A stretch of 64,000 nucleotides of DNA from Bacteroidales bacterium UBA3743 (GCA_002371265.1 DFGT01000015.1:143078-207077); one strand, 5' to 3'. Shown: positions 6,898-17,013, counted from the first letter of the stretch. Notes: generated by a model not told the origin, from the sequence alone. Made by a program: numbers and translations.

Positions 6898-9354
6898 ATG
6901 AATATATCATACAATTGGCTCAAACGATACATTGATATCACTGAGTCGCCAGAAGAGATTGCTAAAATTCTTACATCTATCGGCCTTGAAGTCGGCACAC
7001 TAGAGTCGGCATCACCTGAACTATCAGAAGGTCTAAAAATCGGTGAAGTTGTTGAATGTGTTGCTCACGAAAATTCAGACCACTTGCATGTGGCTAAGGT
7101 AAACGTTGGTGAGCCTGAGTTGCTGCAGATCGTTTGTGGAGCTCCTAACTGTCGTGCAGGATTAAAGACAATCGTCGCTACTATCGGCACTGTGCTGCCT
7201 GACGGTGACAAAACATTCACTATCAAGAAGGGCAAACTTCGTGGCGTAGAAAGCCAAGGTATGCTATGCGCTGAAGACGAGATTGGTATCGGAGGAAGCC
7301 ACGACGGCATCATTGAACTTCCAGCAGATGCGAAAGTCGGTATGCTTGCCAAAGATTACTATGGTGGACAGAGCGACACAATCATCGAGGTCGATATAAC
7401 ACCAAACCGTTCGGATGCAATTTCTCATTATGGTGTGGCTCGCGACTTGGCTGCATATTTTGCTTTCCATGGTCCAGCTCACAAACTAACTAAACCATCC
7501 ACTGCAAACTTCAAGATTGACAATCACGACCGTGAAGTGAAGGTGACAGTGGAAAATTCTACGGCTTGTCCTCGCTATGCGGGAATCACTATCAATAATG
7601 TAACAGTCAAGGAATCTCCTGACTGGTTGAAGGAGTCGTTGTCGGCAATCGGACTACACCCTATTAATAATGTAGTTGACGTTACTAATTTCATTCTACA
7701 TGGGGTTGGCCAGCCACTTCACTGCTTCGACGCTGACAAAATCGCTGGTGGCGCACTTTCTGTCAAGACTTTGCCTGAGGGAACAAAATTCACTACCCTA
7801 GATGGAGTTGAGCGTTCACTTAACGCAAACGACTTGATGATCTGCGACGCTAACGGCGGTTCTTGTATAGCTGGTGTGTTCGGCGGTTTGAATTCAGGTG
7901 TGACAGAGTCAACAAAATGCGTATTCTTGGAATGCGCGTATTTCAACCCTGTATACGTCAGAAAGACAGCCCGTCGCCACGGATTGAACACAGACGCGTC
8001 TTTCCGCTATGAGAGAGGTTGCGACCCTGCTTGCAACATCGAGGTCGTCAAATATGCGGCAATGCTGATCAAAGAGGTAGCTGGCGGTGAAATCTCATCT
8101 GAAATCACAGATATCTATCCAAATGAGATCAAGCCATTCATCGTGAACATGCATTACTCAAGAATCAATTCATTGATTGGAAAGGAAATCGCAAAAGATG
8201 AAGTCCGCACTATCTTGGCTGGTCTTGAAATCTCAATATTAAATGAAAATGACGACGAGTTCACTGTATCAGTTCCAAATTACAGAGCTGACGTTCAGAG
8301 AGAGTGCGACGTGATTGAAGATATCCTACGTATTTATGGATACAACAACGTCACTCCAGACTTGTCTGTGAAATCTTCATTGTCATTCTCTCCTAAAGTA
8401 AACAGCTACAAGCTTCAAAACTTGATTTCTGAGCAGCTTACAGGAATGGGATTCAACGAGATTCTTAACAACTCGCTAACTAAGTCGGCCTACTACGACA
8501 ACTGCGAGAAATTCAAGGGCGAAAACAGAATCATGCTGATGAACCCACTAAGCGCCGATTTGAACTGCATGCGTCAGACATTGCTATTCGGAGGTCTTGA
8601 GAACATCAGCTACAACATCAACCGTAAGAATCCTAACCTGGCATTCTACGAATTCGGTAACTGCTACTACTACAACGGCAAAGCCGAGCAAACAGCAGAA
8701 AACCCATTGAAGCCATATTCAGAAGATTACCATTTGGGTATGTGGTTGACAGGTATGAAGAGTGAGCAAAACTGGGCACAGGCACAGCAGAAAGCCTCAT
8801 TCTACACACTTCGCGCATACGTCAACAATATCTTCAAACGACTTGGAATCAAGCAGGAGAAAACAAAAGTGGTTGAGTATTCAGACGATTTGTTGAGCTA
8901 TGGTCTGCAAATCACCACGTCTAACGGAAAAGTTCTTGTGACACTTGGAATTGTGTCTAAAGATCTTTGCAAGAAGATGGATATCTCACAGGAGGTTGAG
9001 TATGCCGACGTCAACTGGACAGCATTGATGGGAGAGATGAAAAACCACAATGTGACTTACCACGATATTCCTAAATATCCAGAAGTAAAAAGAGACTTGG
9101 CTCTTCTAATCGACAAGAAGACAACATTCGCTGAAATCGAAAAGATTGCACGCGACACAGAGAAGAAGCTGCTTAAGGAAGTATACCTATTCGATGTGTA
9201 CGAAGGCAAGACACTTGATTTCGGCAAGAAATCATACGCAGTGTCATTCATTCTTCAAGATGAAGAAAAGACATTGACAGATTCTCAGATCGACGGAATC
9301 ATGAACAAGTTGATCAAGAATTTCGAGACAAAACTAGAAGCAAAAATTAGATAA
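6898..9354 (+). CDS. pheT: Phenylalanyl-tRNA synthetase beta subunit
   Basis: An 818-residue protein of full family length. It charges tRNA-Phe with phenylalanine as part of the alpha2-beta2 enzyme in the cytoplasm. Domains in order: N-terminal OB-type tRNA-binding domain with HENSDHLHVAKVNVG (about 57-71); B3/B4 editing domain; B5 domain with SVPNYRADVQRECDVIEDILRIYGY; catalytic-like core; and the C-terminal ferredoxin-like anticodon-binding domain with KYPEVKRDLALLID. The alpha-subunit gene (pheS) is not adjacent, as is usual in Bacteroidetes. yebC follows 14 bases later. Confidence 0.97.
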   Translation: MNISYNWLKRYIDITESPEEIAKILTSIGLEVGTLESASPELSEGLKIGEVVECVAHENSDHLHVAKVNVGEPELLQIVCGAPNCRAGLKTIVATIGTVLPDGDKTFTIKKGKLRGVESQGMLCAEDEIGIGGSHDGIIELPADAKVGMLAKDYYGGQSDTIIEVDITPNRSDAISHYGVARDLAAYFAFHGPAHKLTKPSTANFKIDNHDREVKVTVENSTACPRYAGITINNVTVKESPDWLKESLSAIGLHPINNVVDVTNFILHGVGQPLHCFDADKIAGGALSVKTLPEGTKFTTLDGVERSLNANDLMICDANGGSCIAGVFGGLNSGVTESTKCVFLECAYFNPVYVRKTARRHGLNTDASFRYERGCDPACNIEVVKYAAMLIKEVAGGEISSEITDIYPNEIKPFIVNMHYSRINSLIGKEIAKDEVRTILAGLEISILNENDDEFTVSVPNYRADVQRECDVIEDILRIYGYNNVTPDLSVKSSLSFSPKVNSYKLQNLISEQLTGMGFNEILNNSLTKSAYYDNCEKFKGENRIMLMNPLSADLNCMRQTLLFGGLENISYNINRKNPNLAFYEFGNCYYYNGKAEQTAENPLKPYSEDYHLGMWLTGMKSEQNWAQAQQKASFYTLRAYVNNIFKRLGIKQEKTKVVEYSDDLLSYGLQITTSNGKVLVTLGIVSKDLCKKMDISQEVEYADVNWTALMGEMKNHNVTYHDIPKYPEVKRDLALLIDKKTTFAEIEKIARDTEKKLLKEVYLFDVYEGKTLDFGKKSYAVSFILQDEEKTLTDSQIDGIMNKLIKNFETKLEAKIR

Positions 9355-9368
9355 ATAGAAATAACAAT

Positions 9369-10097
9369 ATGGGAAGAGCGTTTGAGTACCGCAAAGCCAC
9401 AAAGCTTAAAAGATGGGGCCACATGGCCAAGACTTTTACAAAGATTGGTAAGGAAATCACAATTGCTGTAAAAGCAGGAGGTCCAGACCCTGACGGAAAT
9501 CCACGTCTACGTGCATTGATCCAGACTGCAAAGTCGGAGAACATGCCAAAAGACAACATCGAAAGAGCAATCAAGAGAGCTACAGACAAAGATACTGCTG
9601 ATTACAAGGAGGTTATCTATGAAGGATACGGACCTGCTGGTATCGCAATCTTCGTCACAACAGCTACAGACAACACAACTCGTACAGTAGGTAACGTCCG
9701 CAACTACTTCAACCGTAACGGTGGACAGCTTGGCACACAGGGTAGCCTTTCATTCCTATTCGAGCACAAGTGTATGTTTACAGTTGCAGACAAGGAAGGT
9801 CTTGACATGGAGGAGTTCGAGCTTGAGTTGATCGACTACGACGTTGAGGAGGTTGAGCGTGACGAGGAAGACAAGACAATCTTCATCTCTGCCCCATTCG
9901 AGAGCAACAGCAAGATCCAGGCTTACCTTGAGGAGAATGGTTTTGAAATCAAATCAGTAGAGTTTGAATACCAGCCAAACGACTACAAGGAGGTAACTGC
10001 AGAGCAGCGTGAGGCAGTACAGAAGATCCTTGACAAGCTTGAGGAGGACGATGACGTTCAGGCTGTATTCCACAACATGAAAGAAGAGGAAGAATAA
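9369..10097 (+). CDS. yebC: YebC/PmpR-family DNA-binding or translation-assisting protein
   Basis: A 242-residue protein of standard length. The signature N-terminus MGRAFEYRKATKLKRWGHMA and the conserved ENMPKDNIERAIKRA and YEGYGPAGIA motifs are present. The three-domain YebC family includes transcriptional regulators and, by recent work, factors that rescue ribosomes at polyproline stretches. It lies 14 bases after pheT and 30 bases before pfp, so the three form one transcription unit. The C-terminus is very acidic (EEDDDVQAVFHNMKEEEE), common in the family. Confidence 0.95.
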   Translation: MGRAFEYRKATKLKRWGHMAKTFTKIGKEITIAVKAGGPDPDGNPRLRALIQTAKSENMPKDNIERAIKRATDKDTADYKEVIYEGYGPAGIAIFVTTATDNTTRTVGNVRNYFNRNGGQLGTQGSLSFLFEHKCMFTVADKEGLDMEEFELELIDYDVEEVERDEEDKTIFISAPFESNSKIQAYLEENGFEIKSVEFEYQPNDYKEVTAEQREAVQKILDKLEEDDDVQAVFHNMKEEEE

Positions 10098-10127
10098 GAA
10101 ATAAATAACATTTAAATAAGAAAAACA

Positions 10128-11747
10128 ATGGCAAAAAGTGCATTGCAAATCGCAAGAGCTGCCTACCAGCCAAAGCTTCCAAAGGCTTTGAAGGGTAACG
10201 TAGCTATCAAGGAAGGAAAGGCTACTGAGTCTGTAGCAGATCAGGCTGAAATCAAGAAGCTATTCCCTAATACTTATGGTATGCCTGTAGTTACATTCGA
10301 GGCTTCTAACTCACCACTTACTTTGAAGGATATGAACGTAGGTGTTATCCTTTCTGGTGGTCAGGCTCCTGGAGGTCACAACGTAATCTCAGGTTTGTTC
10401 GACGGACTTAAGTCTATGAACAAGAACGCTAAGCTTTACGGTTTCTTGGGTGGTCCTTCAGGTCTTGTAGATCACAAGTACATCGAGCTAACAGCAGACA
10501 TCATCGACGAGTACCGCAACACTGGTGGTTTCGACATCATCGGTTCTGGCCGTACAAAGCTTGAGGAGACAGAGCAGTTCGACAAGGGTATTGAGATTTG
10601 CAACAAGCTTGGCATCAAGGCTATCGTTATCATCGGTGGTGACGATTCTAACACTAACGCATGTGTACTTGCAGAGTACTACCTACAGAAGAATACAGGT
10701 ATCCAGGTAATCGGTTGTCCTAAGACTATCGACGGTGACCTTAAGAACGATGAGATCGAGACTTCATTCGGTTTCGATACTGCATGTAAGGTTTACTCAG
10801 AGGTTATCGGTAACATCATGCGTGACGCTAACTCAGCAAAGAAGTACTGGCACTTCATCAAGTTGATGGGTCGTTCAGCATCTCATATCGCTCTTGAGTG
10901 TGGTCTTCAGACTCAGCCAAACATCTGTATCGTATCAGAGGAGGTAGAGGCTAAGAAGATGACTCTTGCTCAGATCGTCAACAATATCGCTGACACAGTG
11001 GCTGCACGTGCTGCTAAGGGTAACAACTTCGGTGTATGTTTGATCCCTGAAGGTCTTATCGAGTTCATCCCTGAGATGAAGGTTCTTATCAAGGAGTTGA
11101 ACGACCTTCTAGCTGAGACTAACGGAGACGTTGCTGCTGCAGTTAAGAAGCTTTCTGCTAACTCAGCATCAGTATACGCATCTCTTCCAGACTTCGTACA
11201 GAAGCAGCTTACTCTAGAGCGTGACCCTCACGGAAACGTACAGGTATCTCTAATCGAGACAGAGAAGCTTCTTATCGAGATGGTTAAGACAGAGTTGGCT
11301 AAGAGAAAAGCAGCTGGCACTTACACAGGTAAGTTCTCTGGCCTAGGTCACTTCTTCGGATATGAGGGACGTTGCGCAGCTCCTTCTAACTTCGACGCTG
11401 ACTACTGCTACTCACTTGGATTCAACGCAGCATGTTTGATGGCGGCTGGCAAGACTGGTTACATGTCTTTGATCAAGAACACAACAGCTCCTGCTGACCA
11501 GTGGATTGCTGGTGGTGTGCCTGTAACAAAGATGATGAACATGGAGAAGCGTCACGGTGCTATGAAGCCAGTTATCCGCAAGGCTTTGGTTGAGCTAGAC
11601 GGTGCTCCATTCAAGAAGCTTGCTGAAAACCGCGCTACATGGGCAATCGAGACTGCATTCGTATACCCTGGCCCAATCCAGTACTGGGGACCATCAGAGG
11701 TTTGCGATCAGCCAACTAAGACTCTTGCTCTTGAGCAGGCTAAATAA
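10128..11747 (+). CDS. pfp: Pyrophosphate-dependent 6-phosphofructokinase
   Basis: Catalyses the reversible PPi-dependent phosphorylation of fructose 6-phosphate in glycolysis. The 539-residue length fits the long PPi-type enzymes. The phosphate donor site reads GGDDSN (170-175), with the second Asp that marks PPi use instead of ATP (GGDG). The catalytic segment is PKTIDGD (198-204), and MGRSASHIALECGLQ fits the substrate site. Codon use is strongly biased and even, suggesting high expression. An intrinsic terminator follows 33 bases after the stop. Confidence 0.95.
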   Translation: MAKSALQIARAAYQPKLPKALKGNVAIKEGKATESVADQAEIKKLFPNTYGMPVVTFEASNSPLTLKDMNVGVILSGGQAPGGHNVISGLFDGLKSMNKNAKLYGFLGGPSGLVDHKYIELTADIIDEYRNTGGFDIIGSGRTKLEETEQFDKGIEICNKLGIKAIVIIGGDDSNTNACVLAEYYLQKNTGIQVIGCPKTIDGDLKNDEIETSFGFDTACKVYSEVIGNIMRDANSAKKYWHFIKLMGRSASHIALECGLQTQPNICIVSEEVEAKKMTLAQIVNNIADTVAARAAKGNNFGVCLIPEGLIEFIPEMKVLIKELNDLLAETNGDVAAAVKKLSANSASVYASLPDFVQKQLTLERDPHGNVQVSLIETEKLLIEMVKTELAKRKAAGTYTGKFSGLGHFFGYEGRCAAPSNFDADYCYSLGFNAACLMAAGKTGYMSLIKNTTAPADQWIAGGVPVTKMMNMEKRHGAMKPVIRKALVELDGAPFKKLAENRATWAIETAFVYPGPIQYWGPSEVCDQPTKTLALEQAK

Positions 11748-11779
11748 TGCATAATTCTTAATGCATAAATCATAATTGA

Positions 11780-11808
11780 GCACGGACCCAATAGTCCGTG
11801 CTTTTTTT
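11780..11808 (+). terminator. Intrinsic terminator of the pheT-yebC-pfp unit
   Basis: GCACGGAC (11780-11787) pairs perfectly with GTCCGTGC (11794-11801) around a 6-base loop, followed by seven T. Confidence 0.92.
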
Positions 11809-11875
11809 GTGTTTTTACAAAATTTCAAGGCTGTATCCTAGTTTATAACTGATTTTCAGTCTCTTTTCCTCAAAA

Positions 11876-12102
11876 ATATGAGGATTGTTAAGGGCGGAAC
11901 GCCCTAACCCCTTTCCTTTGTGCGAGCCGAAGGCGAGCACACTGAATTTATAAAACCACAGAGACATAAAGTTCACAGAGAAAGACTACGCCTTTTTATG
12001 AGAAAAGAGGTAAGAATTCTAAAAAATGGATAATGTCTTTCTTTTATGAGCGCTCGTTTTTGCGAACATACATATCACAATTCATTGAACTCACGTTAAA
12101 AT
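11876..12102 (+). repeat. Dispersed MITE-like element, copy B
   Basis: It begins TGAGGATTGTTAAGGGCGGA with the GGGCG-GAA-CGCCC hairpin. It continues through the GCGAGCC/GGCGAGC hairpin, the CACAGAG...AAAGTTCACAGAG segment and the AAAGACTACGCCTTTTTATGA stem, and ends with the right terminal motif GAACTCACGTTAAAAT (12087-12102). The left terminal motif found in copies E and J is absent. Confidence 0.75.
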
Positions 12103-12183
12103 AAAAGAGTTGAAATATAAAGGACTAAAAAACGACCATTTCCATTTGTTCATACTTTACCAATATAACAAATCAATCCTATA

Positions 12184-12218
12184 AAAAAACAAAAAGCCCA
12201 TGACTTTATGTCATAGGC
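12184..12218 (-). terminator. Terminator-like hairpin on the minus strand with no live gene
   Basis: On the minus strand a 9-bp stem with one mismatch (12218-12210 with 12204-12196) is followed by TTTTTG and a further T run. It directly follows the possible gene remnant at 12234-12368. Confidence 0.55.
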
Positions 12219-12233
12219 GGATAGATCGAAGGT

Positions 12234-12368
12234 TTAGCTTTCAGAACGGAGGGCGACGGTAGGGTTAGTATTAGAACGGAGAATACAAATTCTCAACACA
12301 CTATATTGTGTATAAAAATTTCTTTTTTCAAAAGGAATATAACTATCACGCCACTTTACGAAGATACA
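12234..12368 (-). pseudogene. Possible C-terminal remnant of a lost gene
   Basis: A 44-codon open stretch on the minus strand encodes VKWRDSYIPFEKRNFYTQYS and ends NPTVALRSES before a TAA at 12236-12234, immediately followed by a terminator-like hairpin. It has no start codon in reach and is bounded upstream by a stop. The position just before a terminator suggests the tail of a decayed gene; the family is not recognised and chance cannot be excluded. The rest of the 11809-12805 gap (12369-12663) shows nothing further that I can support. Confidence 0.25.
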
Positions 12369-12663
12369 TCACAATATAATGAAATCTCCTCTTAATGACT
12401 AAATAATATTCGTTGGAATTTATTAGAACCGTAGCAAAAGAAATCAAACCCTACAAATCTTGCCCCCCATTATACTTTTCTTGTCCTAATCGCCATAACG
12501 GCAATTCATAAAACGTATACATCCCTTTGTATGTTACAAAAATACCAATTCATCGGGAATATAAATACGTATTGTCCAATAAAATTATTAAAAAATGTTA
12601 AAATCAGGTTTAGACTATGCAACAATATGCAATTTTTATGAAATTGAAGGGATATAGACATAA

Positions 12664-12700
12664 AAAAACCGCAAAAAAATCCATTTTTTCCGCGGTTTAT
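12664..12700 (-). terminator. Intrinsic terminator of the DUF5723-like gene
   Basis: On the minus strand AAACCGC (12698-12692) pairs with GCGGTTT (12672-12666) and is followed by a run of T. It lies 106 bases beyond the end of the leftward gene at 12806. Confidence 0.7.
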
Positions 12701-12805
12701 GACTCAAACACTCGTCGAATTTGTGACGAAACATCTCAATTTAACAAACTCGTTTTTCTCCTGTATGCACCCATAGTTTGCAGAATTCAAAATGACTCCA
12801 TTTTA

Positions 12806-14302
12806 TCATTCTTCATCATTCCTCTCTTCCTGCTGCTGTTGTTTACCTTTCGTCCATCCAAACAACAGATTCATACCTGTTGAAACATGAGTGCCCATAG
12901 TGTGGACTGGCAAACCTCCTTTCCACTTCAAAGGCACCTGATCGACGGCCACAAAAAGATTTATAGGGCCAAGATTGAAATTTGCTCCTATCGCTATATT
13001 ATGGGCGGCTCCTGTCACAAAATCATATCCTACTGACAAATCAACAAATCGATGTGGACGGAAATTGCCATACAAAGAAAACTCTTCTCTAGTCCTATAT
13101 CTGCCCATATACAATTTCGACAATAATCCTACACTGATCTTATCATCCAAAAATGAATATTCACCTCCGATAAATAGTTTTTTCGTCAAATTGGTACTGT
13201 ATGAAATATTTTTTGACGTGTCAGCATAATAAAACTTGTTGAATTCCACTCTATTGAATTCGTCAAGCAAAAGATTTATCATATCAATCGGATCATCGTC
13301 TTCCTGCATATTCGCCGCTTCAAACTTAAATCCTGCATCGGCATCAAGCACAATCCTCTGTGCTGATTTCGACCAGTTGATAAATCCCCAGTCGAGCAAA
13401 CTTGCCGATAGTGTCAGACGATTGTCGAAAAGCTTATACGTTGCTCCCAAATCTACCGCAAATCCATGTCCTTGGGGTTTGAAGAAATCTTTTGGATCTA
13501 TATCATACTCATAATCAACCACTTCTCCCTTTTCATTCTTTATTTCTTTCTGCGTAATGTCAAAATAGAGCTGGCCATTATCCATATTCTCAATCTTTAG
13601 CACAGGCCACGACACATACATGTCTCCCCTTCCCTTCAAAATCCACTCATTATAATCCATCTGAACCTTCAAATTCGACAAATCCATGTGTGCGCTGACA
13701 TGTCCCATAAGATATTTGAATTTTGCTCCGACGGTAAGTCTCTCATCCAATTTATCCGCAAATCCCAAAGCAAATTCCGAATAAAGATTGACATCCGTAG
13801 TGGTGCGGCTCAAATCAAAAGAGCCTGACAATTTTGTCAAATCCTCTGTATCAAACATGTATTTGATCCAAGGAGACGGTACTGAAGCCGAAATGTCTGT
13901 TTTCAACGACACTCCGAAATTGATGAAATGTATGTCTTTGATTGTGAATCCAAAATTCAAGATATTTAAAGAGGTGGACGCATTTGCCTTGACAGTGTTT
14001 CTTGCCTCTGAAAGCACACTGTTGATTTCTATGATAGGATCATTATCGAAGACGGAATAAATATCCCCATTCTTTATCTTACAGAAATCGCTGAGAACAT
14101 AGGAATTGTTGCCCACATTCACATCAATATTTGATAATCCGGGCACCCCCACATACACCTTGTAGCCTTCTGGCATAAACGCAGGATTCAGATTATGACG
14201 AACTGGATTATGTTTGGCAAAATAAAGCACGGAAGCATCCTGAGCAAATGCAGCCAAAAGCGATGTCGCAAGAATTATTATAGAAAGTGAAAATCTTTTC
14301 AT
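12806..14302 (-). CDS. DUF5723-like outer-membrane beta-barrel protein
   Basis: The start is placed at 14302, giving the signal peptide MKRFSLSIIILATSLLAAFA-QD; the upstream in-frame ATG at 14338 lacks signal character. The mature protein of about 475 residues has many alternating amphipathic strands (FGFTIKDIHFINFGVSLKTDIS, RLTLSASLLDWGFINWS, IGANFNLGPINLFVAVDQVP). It carries the DUF5723-type opening LYFAKHNPVRHNLNPAFMP. Such proteins resemble PorV/FadL-like barrels and sit in the outer membrane. The C-terminus is a Gln/Glu-rich tail. It is divergent from the DUF4832-like gene. Confidence 0.75.
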   Translation of the reverse strand: MKRFSLSIIILATSLLAAFAQDASVLYFAKHNPVRHNLNPAFMPEGYKVYVGVPGLSNIDVNVGNNSYVLSDFCKIKNGDIYSVFDNDPIIEINSVLSEARNTVKANASTSLNILNFGFTIKDIHFINFGVSLKTDISASVPSPWIKYMFDTEDLTKLSGSFDLSRTTTDVNLYSEFALGFADKLDERLTVGAKFKYLMGHVSAHMDLSNLKVQMDYNEWILKGRGDMYVSWPVLKIENMDNGQLYFDITQKEIKNEKGEVVDYEYDIDPKDFFKPQGHGFAVDLGATYKLFDNRLTLSASLLDWGFINWSKSAQRIVLDADAGFKFEAANMQEDDDPIDMINLLLDEFNRVEFNKFYYADTSKNISYSTNLTKKLFIGGEYSFLDDKISVGLLSKLYMGRYRTREEFSLYGNFRPHRFVDLSVGYDFVTGAAHNIAIGANFNLGPINLFVAVDQVPLKWKGGLPVHTMGTHVSTGMNLLFGWTKGKQQQQEERNDEE

Positions 14303-14459
14303 ATCCTTTATTATGCTAAATACCCTAATACTCCACAAAAATAATCAAAATTGTGAAATAAGAGATGTGTCAGGACAAATGATTTTTCAGCAAAATTTGC
14401 AGAATAGAGCTAAACATTATGCATTTTTTTATATTTTTGATAACAAATCATTTACTGAT

Positions 14460-16190
14460 ATGAAGAAAATAATTCTTGCCATATTATCATTTTATTGTCT
14501 GCTCTCCACATCGATGGCAAACTCTGTCGTTCAGAATCTCGATTACACAGACGCCTTGGAAGAGATTGAAAATCCACACATTGGCTTTTATCGTCCCGTC
14601 GGCAAACATTTCACTCCTGAGGGCAACAAGCCTTCCAACACATGGGGTAACCTGACTCATCTGCGTATGGACATTTCTGAATTTTCCAGCAATGCCGTCA
14701 TATCTATCGATAAGGAGACGGGAGACACCACATTCGGAGTGTCACAGCCTTTGACGCAGGATATGCTTGATGCTTTCGATTCTATGCTCGACGATGTGCG
14801 CAAAAGAGGCAAAAGTGCCATAGTACGTTTTGCATACGACCCGTGGTATAATGGTGCTAAGAATTGTGATCCGGACCAAAGCGTGATACTTACCCACCTG
14901 AAACAGTTGGCCGAGGTTTACTCCAGAAACACCGATGTAATCGTCTTTGTAGAGCTTGGAATGTACGGAAGTTGGGGAGAGATGCATTCAAGTGTGAACG
15001 CCACAAATGCCAATATTGCGGAAGCGTTGCAGACATTGCTCGTCGCAACCCCACCTGAAATAAAGATCGGTGTTCGTCGTCCCGATATTGTCGCTGAATG
15101 GCTTAAAGTGAATGATGGAAACAACTATTCCGGATTTGATATTGATTCAGAGAAGTTTAAAAAGGCATTGGCAGAGAAAGGCGACACGATCTATCGCGTC
15201 GGCATGTATAACGATGGATATTTGGGATCCGACAGTGATTTGGGAACCATCGGAATGGGAGCATCTGGCCATAAGATGACGCGTGAAATGATGGTGAAAT
15301 GGCTGGAGACCTATTCGCAACCCACACCTTATGGAGGCGAACTTGTGGCAAACAACAATGGAGATAATCCGATCAATACGCCAGAATATCTTTCGGTGGA
15401 AGGATTCCGCACCCACACATCTTACCTCAACTACGAATGGCATCAGCCTACAATTTTAGGATGGAAAGATATGATTTTCAATGGCAACGACGCTGAATAT
15501 TCAGGTTGTGACGGCTACACCTACGTTGCCAACCACCTGGGCTACAGGTTCATACTCCGCAAGTCTGTGCTTCCTGATACCGTCGCTCAAAATGAGAATT
15601 TACCTATCTCTTTGACAATAGAGAACGTTGGATTTGCGAATCTGACGAAGAAAAAGAGAGTATCTTTCATCCTGTCGGGAGAGACTCATAAATATGAGAT
15701 TTTTTCAAACGACGAGATTGATCCATGCAATTGGTTATCACGCAAGTCAGACGAGATCTCCACATCAATAACTCTTCCAAACGACGTAGAAACCGGCAAA
15801 TATCAATTGTATCTGCGTATTTCTGAACTTGGAGATTTCACCAAAGACAACAATCGCTACTGCATACAATTTGGCAACCCATCGTCGCAATACAACTCCC
15901 TATTCGGAGCCAATTTAATCGGAGAATTGGAAGTGACACAAAAATCTTCAGCAAAAAACATCTGCCATTCCACCGAACCTGTATGCTTTATCAATGGCGA
16001 TGAACTGCATGCTCCAACTTGCGATGAATTGACAATCTATTCCGTCGACGGAAGAATTCTTTTTACCCAAAAAGCCTTGACTGGATCAGATAATATAATC
16101 GATTTAGGCGAATTATCCGAGAAAATCGTGATTATCAAGATAAAAAGAGATAACATTCATGAAAATTACAAGATAATAAAGATTTTATAA
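14460..16190 (+). CDS. DUF4874/DUF4832-like secreted protein with T9SS-like tail
   Basis: The start at 14460 gives the signal peptide MKKIILAILSFYCLLSTSMA; an in-frame ATG at 14313 only adds residues with no signal. The N-terminal domain (about 25-200) has a TIM-barrel-like pattern with ENPHIGFYRP, IVRFAYDPW and VFVELGMYGSWGEMHS, typical of DUF4874. The central region (about 200-400) fits DUF4832, then comes a beta-sandwich (LPISLTIENVGFANLTKKKR). The C-terminus, LTIYSVDGRILFTQK, resembles a type IX secretion C-terminal domain. It is probably an extracellular glycan-active or binding protein; no activity has been assigned to the family. Confidence 0.78.
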   Translation: MKKIILAILSFYCLLSTSMANSVVQNLDYTDALEEIENPHIGFYRPVGKHFTPEGNKPSNTWGNLTHLRMDISEFSSNAVISIDKETGDTTFGVSQPLTQDMLDAFDSMLDDVRKRGKSAIVRFAYDPWYNGAKNCDPDQSVILTHLKQLAEVYSRNTDVIVFVELGMYGSWGEMHSSVNATNANIAEALQTLLVATPPEIKIGVRRPDIVAEWLKVNDGNNYSGFDIDSEKFKKALAEKGDTIYRVGMYNDGYLGSDSDLGTIGMGASGHKMTREMMVKWLETYSQPTPYGGELVANNNGDNPINTPEYLSVEGFRTHTSYLNYEWHQPTILGWKDMIFNGNDAEYSGCDGYTYVANHLGYRFILRKSVLPDTVAQNENLPISLTIENVGFANLTKKKRVSFILSGETHKYEIFSNDEIDPCNWLSRKSDEISTSITLPNDVETGKYQLYLRISELGDFTKDNNRYCIQFGNPSSQYNSLFGANLIGELEVTQKSSAKNICHSTEPVCFINGDELHAPTCDELTIYSVDGRILFTQKALTGSDNIIDLGELSEKIVIIKIKRDNIHENYKIIKIL

Positions 16191-16299
16191 ACGTCTCTTT
16201 CTATTTAATGCACACTCAACATACTCGCATGGATGAACAAAACAATCATCTTTTAGAGCCAAGACTAAACTTTATAACCATTTAATAAACAGGAAATAT

Positions 16300-16839
16300 A
16301 TGACAAAAATCAAAACAGAAACAGCATATAATGCTATAATAGAACGAATTAAGGAATTAAATTCTTTAGTAAATGACGACACTCCAATCACACACAAGAA
16401 TGCCATTGAATTAGATCTTCTAATATCTCTGGTGATAGAATATGAGAAAGATCATTTCTCAACAAAACACCAACACGAAAAAAAGACAAAACAACCGACA
16501 AAAAAGGAAGAGATAATACATACTTATATGCAACTGGGAGAACTTTGTCATTTGTTTTCTGTCGAATTAGACAATGTTATAAGTACTCCTGACGAAATAG
16601 AGGTAGCACAAATGTTTAGCAGTAGATTTGAAAGTTTTAGCGATCAGATAAAAAAGACTCAAGAAATTGATACGGACAACATAAAATATATTCTTGATAG
16701 AATATCTTATACCTACGTCGAGATGTGGAAAGGTTATGATGTTCCATGCCATCCATTCTATTGTGGATTCCTAGAAATGTGTTGTGATGAAATATCTAAA
16801 GTTTCTAGCAAATTGAGAAAGCTGTTAGAAACTGCTTAA
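16300..16839 (+). CDS. HigA-like N-terminal domain fused to an unknown helical domain
   Basis: A 179-residue cytoplasmic protein. Residues about 1-52 (IKTETAYNAIIERIKELNSL, then DLLISLVIEYEKDHFS) match the pre-HTH segment of HigA-type antitoxins of the COG5499 kind. In those proteins an HTH domain follows. Here an unrelated helical region follows instead (YMQLGELCHLFSVELDN, then YILDRISYTYVEMWKGYDVP). No HigB-like toxin gene is adjacent. It lies upstream of the PIN toxin-antitoxin pair with a MITE-like fragment between. Function unknown. Confidence 0.6.
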   Translation: MTKIKTETAYNAIIERIKELNSLVNDDTPITHKNAIELDLLISLVIEYEKDHFSTKHQHEKKTKQPTKKEEIIHTYMQLGELCHLFSVELDNVISTPDEIEVAQMFSSRFESFSDQIKKTQEIDTDNIKYILDRISYTYVEMWKGYDVPCHPFYCGFLEMCCDEISKVSSKLRKLLETA

Positions 16840-16855
16840 ATTTTGGGGTAAAGTT

Positions 16856-16918
16856 TGAGGATTGTTAAGGGCGGAACGCCCTAACCCATTCTCTTCCGCG
16901 AGCCCAAAGGGCGAGCTG
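16856..16918 (+). repeat. Dispersed MITE-like element, short copy C
   Basis: Only the two-hairpin core is present: TGAGGATTGTTAAGGGCGGA with GGGCG-GAA-CGCCC, then GCGAGCCCAAAGGGCGAGC with a 4-bp GCCC/GGGC stem. Confidence 0.75.
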
Positions 16919-17005
16919 TAAAAAAAACGTCAATTCCCTTAACAATACGAAACTTCTATAATCAAATTTTGAATTAAATCTAAGCAGATTCTTATTATAT
17001 TTAAT

Positions 17006-17013
17006 TAATTTTG
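17006..17013 (+). promoter_or_regulatory. Putative -7 box of the PIN toxin-antitoxin operon
   Basis: TAATTTTG matches TAnnTTTG, 36 bases before the antitoxin start. A correctly spaced -33 box is not obvious. Confidence 0.4.

Noticed and set aside
12617..12883. 88-codon rightward open frame
   Set aside because: It runs over the terminator of the leftward DUF5723-like gene and into its coding end.
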